A stretch of 64,000 nucleotides of DNA from CAVUNY01 sp963843535. GTDB lineage: Bacteria; Chloroflexota; Anaerolineae; Anaerolineales; Anaerolineaceae. The first letter of the stretch is position 1. Each line of letters begins with the position of its first letter. Location of the stretch: NCBI GenBank assembly GCA_963843535.1, contig CAWJKU010000004.1, positions 496,001 through 560,000 on the forward strand. The letters are read 5' to 3'. Both the position numbers and the translations under genes were made by a program. Shown here piece after piece: positions 45,176 through 52,588 of the stretch. The notes below the pieces were generated by a model. The model was not told the DNA's origin and made no database searches. It worked only from the letters and a program-made list of their open reading frames with translations.

Positions 45176-45805
45176 ATGAGCCTGCGTAATATATTTAAAC
45201 CCAAACCTGACAAATTTCTCGAACTGTTGGTTGAACAGGCGACAATCACCGTCAGGGGACTGGAATTGTTACGTGAGTATGTGCAGAAGCGCGACACGGC
45301 AGTAGCCAAAAAAATTGCCGCTGCAGAAAAAGAAGAGGATGAAGTGCGGCGGATATTGATCGAAGAATTAATGCGCTCGTTCATTACTCCTTTCGACCGC
45401 GAAGATATTTTCAGCCTCTCGCGTGAGATCGATGATGTGCTGGATTATGCCTATACCACGGTGGATGAGATGGAAATCCTGGACGTCGATCCCAGCCCAT
45501 TCATGGTGCGGATCGCCTCATTATTATTCGAAGCAGCCCAGGAGATTGAGATGGCCGTGCGCCGGCTGCAAGATAACCACCTGACGGTGGCAGGTGACCA
45601 TGCCCAGCGCGCCAAGGCATTAGAAAATCGGGTGGAAGCAGTCTACCGGGAAGCCCTGGCAGATCTTTTTCATGGAGTGAAAGATTTTAAGGCGATGATG
45701 AATGTGCTCAAGATGCGTGAGATTTACCGCCATTTAAGCAATGCTGCCGACCGCGAAGATACGGCTGCCAATGTTTTATCGGATATTATGATGAAGATGA
45801 GCTGA
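45176..45805 (+). CDS. DUF47/PhoU-like phosphate transport regulator
   Basis: A 209-residue PhoU-like (DUF47) protein with a long helical bundle (LRNIFKPKPDKFLELLVEQATITVRGLEL ... HLSNAADREDTAANVLSDIMMK). In many bacteria DUF47 genes lie directly ahead of a Pit phosphate permease and regulate it. Here the PiT gene starts 89 nt after the stop. Start ATG 45176 has GGAGAGG 4 nt upstream; an extension to 45137 lacks one. Confidence 0.88.
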   Translation: MSLRNIFKPKPDKFLELLVEQATITVRGLELLREYVQKRDTAVAKKIAAAEKEEDEVRRILIEELMRSFITPFDREDIFSLSREIDDVLDYAYTTVDEMEILDVDPSPFMVRIASLLFEAAQEIEMAVRRLQDNHLTVAGDHAQRAKALENRVEAVYREALADLFHGVKDFKAMMNVLKMREIYRHLSNAADREDTAANVLSDIMMKMS

Positions 45806-45893
45806 AAGGCGGTATGGCAGCCAATTTTTCGCTAAAAGTACAGCGGTTTATTCACATAATTTTCAATACCGACGTAGATCAGGAGGGTTTTTC

Positions 45894-46877
45894 GTGCCTG
45901 TTCTGATTGTGTTGATCATCCTGGCGCTGATATTTAATTTCTTGAATGGTTTTCATGATTCCAGTAATATCGTCGCTACGATTATCTCCTCCCGCGCCCT
46001 GCAGCCGCGCGCTGCGCTGGCGCTCACGGCAATTTCAGAGTTTATGGGCCCTTTAATTTTTGGGGTAGCGGTGGCGAAAACGATTGGCGAGGGTCTGATC
46101 CCACCATCGGAGGTTACGAATGCGGTCATTCTGGCGACATTGATTGCCTCGATCCTGTGGAACCTGATCACCTGGTACCTGGGGATCCCCAGCAGCTCAT
46201 CTCACGCGCTGGTGGGAGGGTTGATCGGCGCTATTTCTGTGGGCGCAGGTTTGGAGACGGTGCAGTGGGGGGGATTAATTAAGGTGCTTTTGGGGTTGTT
46301 TATCTCACCCGTGCTTGGTTTAATCGCCGGATTTTTGATCACCCGCCTTACATTATTCCTGGCTCGCAACTCTCGCCCGAGCATTAACATATTTTTCAAA
46401 AGGGCCCAGATCCTCACCGGGGTTGCCCTGGGTCTTAGCCACGGGGCGAACGACGCTCAAAAAACGATGGGTATCATCACCCTGGGATTGGTGGTCAACC
46501 AGGCGATCCCTGCTTTCGAAGTACCCATGTGGGTTATCCTGATTTCATCCAGCGCCATGGCGCTGGGGATCGCATCAGGTGGGTGGCGCCTGATCCGTAC
46601 ATTAGGAAACAAGTTTTACAAGATTCGTCCTGTGCACGGCTTCTGCACGCAGATTGCCTCCGCCGGGGTGATCCTGGGGGCGGGTCTTTTAGGCGGTCCG
46701 GTCAGCACCACCCAGGTCGTCAGCTCGGCGATCCTGGGGGTCGGATCCGCCGAGCGGGTTAACAAAGTTCGCTGGAATGTGGCGTTCAACATTGCGATTG
46801 CCTGGCTGGTTACCATCCCGGCATCCGCGCTCGTCTCCGCCTTGCTGTACCTGCTTTTACGCAATTGGGTTCGTTAG
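45894..46877 (+). CDS. PiT-family inorganic phosphate permease
   Basis: A 327-residue integral membrane protein. The two inverted PiT repeats are marked by FLNGFHDSSNIVAT near residue 18 and GLSHGANDAQKTMG near residue 180; the family moves phosphate with a cation. The hydrophobic segments continue to the C-terminus (LVSALLYLLLRNW). The GTG start has AGGAGG 7 nt upstream. It is paired with the DUF47 gene. Confidence 0.92.
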   Translation: MPVLIVLIILALIFNFLNGFHDSSNIVATIISSRALQPRAALALTAISEFMGPLIFGVAVAKTIGEGLIPPSEVTNAVILATLIASILWNLITWYLGIPSSSSHALVGGLIGAISVGAGLETVQWGGLIKVLLGLFISPVLGLIAGFLITRLTLFLARNSRPSINIFFKRAQILTGVALGLSHGANDAQKTMGIITLGLVVNQAIPAFEVPMWVILISSSAMALGIASGGWRLIRTLGNKFYKIRPVHGFCTQIASAGVILGAGLLGGPVSTTQVVSSAILGVGSAERVNKVRWNVAFNIAIAWLVTIPASALVSALLYLLLRNWVR

Positions 46878-46983
46878 GATCAGCATTCCACTTCTAAATT
46901 TTATAGGTGGTCGGCAGCCCCAGCCGTCAAGTGAAAATCGCGCCATAGTCAGGTCCATCGAACTGAAATATAATGGACCCATT

Positions 46984-48738
46984 ATGGCTAAATATCCCGA
47001 ATTTGCGAAAACCTTAACCCTGGTAGTCCTGATAGTCACCCTGCTTTCAGCCTGCGCCGGTACTTCGCCGACGGTCGGATCAACTCCTACCGATGTTTCT
47101 GCTCCCACCCGGGTAAATACACCCAGCGCTGCGCCCACCCATACTTCGCGCCCGGCGCCATCTGCAACATCCTTGCCAAGCGCCACGCCAACCCTCACTC
47201 CCATCCCCACCGCCACACCCATTCCAGCGGGGTCGGTACCCGTGATTGAGTATCACGACCCGGATTTTAAGATGAATGAGCAAGTGCAGATGACCATTCC
47301 CTGGTTTGAAGAACAGCTGGGTTGGCTGGCAGCCAATGGATACAGCACCCTGGACGGCGATGAGTTTGCGGCCTACCTGGATGGAACAGCGGATTTCCCC
47401 CAAAAATCCGTGGTTCTGACGTTCGATATTGGGGTCGCCAAGCGGAAGATTTACATTGAATCGGTCATCCCGACCTTGAGAAAATTTAACTTTAAGGCGG
47501 TTATCTTTATCCTGGCGAACGATACCGTGGTGGTGGATGATTGCGCCAAAGACGATAGACATTTTTGCTGGTCTGATTTTACCCAGTGGGCGGATGAAGG
47601 GTTAGTCTCCATTGCCTCTCACGGCATTAATCATCCTGATTTTACAACCCTGACCTCAGCCCAGATCAAGTATGAAGTCGAAACGTCTCAAAAAATTCTC
47701 CAGGAAAAAACGGGGCGGTTTCCGGTTGCTTTTGCCTACCCCTTTGATACCTCATCGCAGGCTGCGATCAACATTGTCAAAGCTGCAGGCTACCAGTTCG
47801 CGGTGGCTGGTAATACGCGAAGCATCCTGGCGGCAGCACCGAACGACCCCGATCGGTTTAAGCTGCCCAGGGTGTATCCCTATTCCAACGCCCGCATGTA
47901 TCCGAACTTGAATGGGTTTAATAAACCTTTTAGCGATGTGATCAGCGGCCTGACACTTCCAAAGACGTCTGTGGCGTCCTCATCTGTCACCCAAACGCCC
48001 CTCGCCGGCGGCGGCACAAGCGCGGAAGAGGTGTTGAAATTTTGCCGTTCGCTGTCCAGCGATCCCTCGACCCGCCTGAATGCGCTGATAAAATCGTCCT
48101 TCCAATCAGATATCAGTCCCGCGGCGCAGGCCAAATTGCCAGGCCTGTCCACGTCCATTTCCTGCAATATCCTGCCCAACAATCATCCTGAAGCCATCGT
48201 ACTGCATTATACGGTCGGTGAGTTAACCGCCAGTTTATACGGTTTCCGCCAGGCCAACGGCACCAGCGCGCATTACATCATTGACCGGGATGGCAAGGTG
48301 GTGCAGGTCGTGCCTGAGGGGCTTTCTGCCCTGCATGCCAGCTGTACGGGCAACCGCTCCACCTGCCTGGCCTCCTGCCCGATCTGCGATGATGCCCAAG
48401 GACGGCTGACCGAACCTTACACCCGCTCGATTGGCATCGAACTGGTGAATAAAGGGCGCATACCTTCTATCACTTCCGCAAAAATGGTGTATGAAGATTA
48501 CTTACGTTCTTTTACATACACTTATTGGGAAGATTATACCCAGGCGCAAATTGATGCCATGAAGATACTCGTCGAGGACATTGCGCAGCGCTGGGGCATC
48601 CCCCTGGATGAACAGCATGTCATCGGTCATTACCGTATCAATCAAAAGGTAGATCCGGGACCGGCCTTAAATCTTTTCTGGTCGCGTTCTGGCAATCCGC
48701 CCCGACCGCCGATTTTCGCGACGCCATCCACTCCTTAA
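46984..48738 (+). CDS. Lipoprotein fusing polysaccharide deacetylase-like and amidase_2 domains
   Basis: A 584-residue lipoprotein (lipobox LLSAC, Cys24) with a Pro/Thr-rich linker. Residues 85-310 look like a NodB deacetylase, with metal motif SHGINH (His213, His217) preserved. The TFDDG motif reads TFDIG (148-150), so one metal-binding Asp is replaced. Residues 400-575 are an N-acetylmuramoyl-L-alanine amidase (amidase_2/PGRP type) with Zn ligands His408, His549 and Asp557. A four-Cys insert (Cys454, 461, 465, 468) is unusual. It is probably a peptidoglycan-remodelling enzyme in which the amidase half is active. ATG 46984 is 9 nt after a TATAAT box. Longer upstream frames would overlap the PiT gene. 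Confidence 0.85.
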   Translation: MAKYPEFAKTLTLVVLIVTLLSACAGTSPTVGSTPTDVSAPTRVNTPSAAPTHTSRPAPSATSLPSATPTLTPIPTATPIPAGSVPVIEYHDPDFKMNEQVQMTIPWFEEQLGWLAANGYSTLDGDEFAAYLDGTADFPQKSVVLTFDIGVAKRKIYIESVIPTLRKFNFKAVIFILANDTVVVDDCAKDDRHFCWSDFTQWADEGLVSIASHGINHPDFTTLTSAQIKYEVETSQKILQEKTGRFPVAFAYPFDTSSQAAINIVKAAGYQFAVAGNTRSILAAAPNDPDRFKLPRVYPYSNARMYPNLNGFNKPFSDVISGLTLPKTSVASSSVTQTPLAGGGTSAEEVLKFCRSLSSDPSTRLNALIKSSFQSDISPAAQAKLPGLSTSISCNILPNNHPEAIVLHYTVGELTASLYGFRQANGTSAHYIIDRDGKVVQVVPEGLSALHASCTGNRSTCLASCPICDDAQGRLTEPYTRSIGIELVNKGRIPSITSAKMVYEDYLRSFTYTYWEDYTQAQIDAMKILVEDIAQRWGIPLDEQHVIGHYRINQKVDPGPALNLFWSRSGNPPRPPIFATPSTP

Positions 48739-48829
48739 GATCAAACGATAAACAGTGGATTTTGGATTGGGCCTCGCTTGACCATTCGATTTGCATGTGA
48801 TATTATGCTCGCAGAGGACTGCTTAACTA

Positions 48830-50035
48830 ATGATTGACCAATCGAACACGCCTCAACCGGCGGATCGTGAACCTACTCCGCCGCAGGTTGAACCTGAGAC
48901 GCGAGGAAGTGGTTTAGATCGCATATGGGAAGGTTTGGCGCGTTTGGGATTGGGGGAAGTTACCTTACGCGTGGGCACAGGACTGGCCTCAGTCGCCCTG
49001 ATTTTACTGGTTGTTTGGGTGATGGCGAATTTCTACCTGAAAGGCAATGTGAACACCCAAAAGGCCTCTGCGATCGCAGCGGCGCTGCCGACGGCTACAA
49101 CTGAACCGCAGCCTGTCGTGTTAGCTGTCCTGCCGGATATTCAACCTGCCCAAGGCGGTATCAACCGCCTGGCGCAGCTGCATACCATCTTGCCGGATCG
49201 TCCGCGTTTTGAAATCACCATATACGAGGTACAAAAAGGCGATACCCTGTTTGGTATCGCGGATAAATTTCATCTCAAGCCAGAGACGCTGCTCTTCGGC
49301 AATTATAATACCCTGCGCGACAGCCCGCACAGCTTAAGACCCGGCCAAAAGCTCAATATCCTGCCTGTGGATGGGGTCTACCACCAGTGGTCCGCGGGTG
49401 AGGGTTTGAATGGGGTGGCCAAGTTTTACGGTGTGAAACCGGAAGATATCATCAATTATCCTGGCAACCACCTGGATGCCAAAACCATCGGTGACCTGAA
49501 CAAGCCTAATATCGAAGCCGGAACCTGGTTGATTGTGCCGAACGGAAAACGTGGCTTTGTCAATTGGAGCGTGCCGATGGTGTCCCGCACCAATCCGGCT
49601 GCCGCGAAAGTGATCGGCCCGGGTTTCTGCGGGCAGATCACCGAGGGGCCGATCGGCAGCGGTACATTTATCTGGCCAGGCACACAAAAATTCCTCTCCG
49701 GCACTGACTACCTGCCGCAGGCCAACCACCCGGCCATCGATATCGCCGCCGGGATGGGTACCGCAATATACGCGGTCGACGCAGGTGTGGTGGTGTATTC
49801 CGGATGGAATGACTGGGGCTACGGCAACCTGTTGATCATCGATCACGGCAACGGCTGGCAGTCGATCTACGGTCATCTCAGCCAGCTCAACGTCGGCTGC
49901 GGCGAGGGCGTGAAACAGGGCCAGGTTGTGGCTTTGGCGGGCAGCACCGGAAATTCCACCGGGCCTCACCTGCATTTCGAGCTCCAAAGCGAAGCTTACG
50001 GCAAGGTGGATCCAAAACAATACCTGATTAAATAA
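48830..50035 (+). CDS. LysM-type M23 endopeptidase, membrane-anchored
   Basis: A 401-residue protein with one membrane segment at about 52-70 (VGTGLASVALILLVVWVMANFY). A LysM repeat follows near residues 128-183 (YEVQKGDTLFGIADKFHLKPETLLFGN), and another LysM-like stretch near 187-245. The C-terminal M23 domain has HPAIDIAAG, YGHLSQ and HLHFEL, the full set of Zn ligands. It presumably binds and cleaves peptidoglycan. The start has a weak ribosome site (GAGGA 13 nt away). It is separate from the smaller M23 protein at 33337. Confidence 0.88.
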   Translation: MIDQSNTPQPADREPTPPQVEPETRGSGLDRIWEGLARLGLGEVTLRVGTGLASVALILLVVWVMANFYLKGNVNTQKASAIAAALPTATTEPQPVVLAVLPDIQPAQGGINRLAQLHTILPDRPRFEITIYEVQKGDTLFGIADKFHLKPETLLFGNYNTLRDSPHSLRPGQKLNILPVDGVYHQWSAGEGLNGVAKFYGVKPEDIINYPGNHLDAKTIGDLNKPNIEAGTWLIVPNGKRGFVNWSVPMVSRTNPAAAKVIGPGFCGQITEGPIGSGTFIWPGTQKFLSGTDYLPQANHPAIDIAAGMGTAIYAVDAGVVVYSGWNDWGYGNLLIIDHGNGWQSIYGHLSQLNVGCGEGVKQGQVVALAGSTGNSTGPHLHFELQSEAYGKVDPKQYLIK

Positions 50036-50064
50036 CTGCCAGGCAGTATCGATAGAGTCTTTAC

Positions 50065-50102
50065 GAGGGTGGTTTTCTCGCACGGGTGGGAAAAATACCC
50101 TC
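50065..50102 (+). repeat. Degenerate hairpin repeat, copy g
   Basis: GAGGGT (50065-50070) and ACCCTC (50097-50102) bracket an imperfect stem GGTTTTC / GGGAAAAA. It resembles a decayed member of the GGGTGTTTTTT family. Confidence 0.4.
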
Positions 50103-50199
50103 TCTTAACATTGCCCTAACGAGATATGCTAGAATTGATTCATAGGCTGGTCGGCCCCCTGGGCCCAGGCGCGCTACGCGGGCCAGGGCTGACGGAGAC

Positions 50200-50270
50200 C
50201 ACGCAAAATGGTGTCAGGGTGTTTTTTCGCGCGACGAAGTCGCGCGAAAAAACACCCGAAACAACAAAAA
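50200..50270 (+). repeat. Dispersed hairpin repeat, copy d
   Basis: A perfect 19-bp inverted repeat (50217-50235 with 50239-50257), loop GAA. The stem is GGGTGTTTTTTCGCGCGAC: ends as in copy a, middle changed with compensation on both arms. The left flank ACCACGCAAAATGGTGTCA matches copy a's GCAAAATGAAGCCA. The gap 50036-50396 contains copies g, d and e and no gene. Confidence 0.75.
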
Positions 50271-50289
50271 AGCTGGTCGCGCTGGCGGC

Positions 50290-50370
50290 GACCACGCAAT
50301 ACGATGTGAGTGGTGTTTTTGGAGGTGCTTCGCACCTCCAAAAACACCCCCTTACATCTTATAAGGTATC
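50290..50370 (+). repeat. Dispersed hairpin repeat, copy e (tandem with d)
   Basis: A perfect 17-bp inverted repeat (50312-50328 with 50332-50348), loop TTC, ends GGTGTTTTT/AAAAACACC. The left flank GACCACGCAATACGATGTGAG parallels copy d's GACCACGCAAAATGGTGTCAG, so d and e are tandem. Just upstream GGTCGC/GCGACC makes an additional small stem. Confidence 0.7.
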
Positions 50371-50396
50371 TAAAGATATCTGAAGGAGTTAAAATT

Positions 50397-51245
50397 ATGC
50401 CCGCCGTAAGTGAACTGCGCCCGTCACCGATCGCTGGGACGTGGTATCCGGGAAACCCTCAGCGGCTGGCCAGCCAAGTCGATGCCTACCTGAATGAAGC
50501 CAGGCTGCCCAAAATAGATGGAGAAGTAATCGCGGTTATCGCTCCCCATGCCGGGTACATATACTCTGGCCCGACCGCCGGTTACGCGTTTGCCAGCGTA
50601 CGTGGAAAAACATATTCAAGGGTTGTATTGCTTTCTCCCCTCCATGGGTACCATCCCGCTCCCTTTATCACTTCGGCCCACCCCGGCTACCAGACCCCCC
50701 TGGGCCCTGTCTGGATCGATTTTGAAGGATTATCCGCGCTCGATGAAGAATTGGAAGCGCGCAGACTGCCCGGTTTAGATCCGGTCATGCACGATAAAGA
50801 ACACTCCTTGGAGATTGAGCTGCCTTTCTTACAGCGCGCCCTGACCGGCGAATTCCGGTTGATGCCGATCATGGTTCGCAGCCACGATCCCGCGCAGTTG
50901 TTCAGCCTGGGGCAGGCCCTGGCGAAAATCCTGATCCAGTACCCTGCGTTGTTAGTCGCCAGCACAGATCTTTCACACTTTTTCCCGCTGGAGATCGCCA
51001 ACCAGCTGGATGAAACCATGCTGCAAAATATCGTTGAACTGTCTCCCCAAAAAGCCCTGCTGGCGGAAGAAACGGGCACGGGATTTGCCTGCGGAGTGGG
51101 CGGCGTGGCTGCCGTTTTATGGGCTGCTTTGGCCTTGGGGGCCAACACCGCGCAAATTCTGCATCGCAGCACCTCAGCCGACCAGACGGGAGACACTGGC
51201 TCAGTCGTGGGTTACGGGGCAGCTGTGGTATTGAAGAAAGCATGA
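50397..51245 (+). CDS. amrB: Memo-like protein (AmmeMemoRadiSam system protein B)
   Basis: A 282-residue Memo-family protein. Signatures are REPSPIAGTWYP-like N-terminus (LRPSPIAGTWYPGN), VIAPHAGYIYSGPTAGYAF, DKEHSLEIELPFLQ and STDLSHFFP; the His residues line the putative metal site. In the AmmeMemoRadiSam set this protein goes with an AMMECR1 protein and a radical SAM enzyme; neither is next to it here. AAGGAG fixes ATG 50397. Its stop overlaps the next gene's ATG by 4 nt, so the two are translationally coupled. Confidence 0.9.
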   Translation: MPAVSELRPSPIAGTWYPGNPQRLASQVDAYLNEARLPKIDGEVIAVIAPHAGYIYSGPTAGYAFASVRGKTYSRVVLLSPLHGYHPAPFITSAHPGYQTPLGPVWIDFEGLSALDEELEARRLPGLDPVMHDKEHSLEIELPFLQRALTGEFRLMPIMVRSHDPAQLFSLGQALAKILIQYPALLVASTDLSHFFPLEIANQLDETMLQNIVELSPQKALLAEETGTGFACGVGGVAAVLWAALALGANTAQILHRSTSADQTGDTGSVVGYGAAVVLKKA

Positions 51246-52573
51246 TCTGGTTTAACATTTTAATTATTTTTGTTTTGGTGGCGCTGAACGGTTTCTTCGT
51301 GTCGGTTGAGTTTGCCGCGGTAGCGTCGCGCCGGGCGCGCCTGGACTTGATGGCGGAACTCGACAGCGCCAGTTCCAAACTGGTGCATAAATGGCTCGAA
51401 GATCCAGCGGCGCGAGAACGATTAATTGCCGCCACACAATTGGGGATTACCCTGGTCAGCCTGGCGCTGGGCGCCGTGGGAGAGAATACTTTCGCGGTTC
51501 TCCTGGAGCCGTATTTTGAGAACGCGCATTTCCCGCCGTCGCTGATATTTCTGGATTCGATCATTCCAGTCATCCCCCTGGCTATATCTCTGACCGTGGT
51601 GACTGCTATCCACGTTGTTTTGGGGGAGCAGGTTCCCAAGGTTGCCGTGCTTCGCTCGCCTGAAAAGTTCGCGCTGATCGCCGCGCCCATTATGGATGTG
51701 TTCAACCGCATTTTTAAAGGCTTTATCGATTTATTGGACTGGGCGACGCGCAGCATTCTGCGCGCTTTGGGTTTACCGGCGACCAGCACGCATGCCTCGG
51801 TGTTCACGGCGGAAGAAATCAAGGAGATGGTTTCAGGACCGGAAGTTGAAGGGGTGATCGAGGAACCCGAACGGCGCATGCTTTCGGCTGTGATCGATTT
51901 TGGCGAGATGGTGGTGCGCCAGGTCAATATTCCGCGCACGGAAATCGTCGCGGTGGAAGCCGATCAGCCGATCAGCGAGGTGGTCCGCCTGGCAACCGAG
52001 CATTCGATTACCAAGATGCCGGTATTTGAAGATAACCTGGATCAGATTTTGGGAATCATCCACGTGCGCGACATCCTGGCGCGGATGGTCGCCGGGAATT
52101 TAGACTCGTGTACGCCGCGGGAACTGGCCCGTGAGGCGCTCTTTGTGCCTGAAACGATCTCGGTCAACGACCTGCTGCGCGAATTCCGGATACGGCGCAT
52201 GCATATTGCCATCGTATTGGATGAATACGGCGGCACGGCAGGATTGGTGACGCTCGAAGATCTCCTCGAAGAAATTATCGGCGAGGTGGGTGATCCCTTC
52301 GACCGGGGAGGGCCAGATATCCAACCACAGGCAGATGGGTCTGCCTTACTGGATGGATTGATGCTGATCGATGAGGTTAACGAACACTTTGGACTATCCC
52401 TGGCTGATCCAAACTACGACACGATCGCTGGCTTTATTTTAGGAAAGCTGAACCGTATCCCGAAGGTGGGCGATGTCGTCGATGTTCCCGACCAGTCGCT
52501 TTCTCTGAAAGTAATCAGCATGGACCGCCTGCGGGTTGCCCAGGTTTCAATCCGCCACCATAAAGAAATATAA
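51242..52573 (+). CDS. CNNM/CorC-type membrane protein with CBS domains
   Basis: A 443-residue protein. An N-terminal DUF21/CNNM transmembrane region (about 1-200; LNGFFVSVEFAAVASRRARL, GEQVPKVAVLRSPEK) is followed by two CBS motifs (about 215-340), and the CorC_HlyC domain at the C-terminus (about 355-440). The family is tied to magnesium/cobalt efflux in some bacteria and labelled hemolysin-like in others. ATG 51242 overlaps the Memo stop (ATGA). A longer frame inside the Memo gene is rejected. Confidence 0.9.
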   Translation: MIWFNILIIFVLVALNGFFVSVEFAAVASRRARLDLMAELDSASSKLVHKWLEDPAARERLIAATQLGITLVSLALGAVGENTFAVLLEPYFENAHFPPSLIFLDSIIPVIPLAISLTVVTAIHVVLGEQVPKVAVLRSPEKFALIAAPIMDVFNRIFKGFIDLLDWATRSILRALGLPATSTHASVFTAEEIKEMVSGPEVEGVIEEPERRMLSAVIDFGEMVVRQVNIPRTEIVAVEADQPISEVVRLATEHSITKMPVFEDNLDQILGIIHVRDILARMVAGNLDSCTPRELAREALFVPETISVNDLLREFRIRRMHIAIVLDEYGGTAGLVTLEDLLEEIIGEVGDPFDRGGPDIQPQADGSALLDGLMLIDEVNEHFGLSLADPNYDTIAGFILGKLNRIPKVGDVVDVPDQSLSLKVISMDRLRVAQVSIRHHKEI

Positions 52574-52588
52574 CAGGCTGAATTCCTG

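Noticed and set aside
50126..50383. An 85-codon ORF between the LysM-M23 and Memo genes
   Set aside because: It reads through two hairpin repeats and has no ribosome site; translation of the stems gives low-complexity residues.
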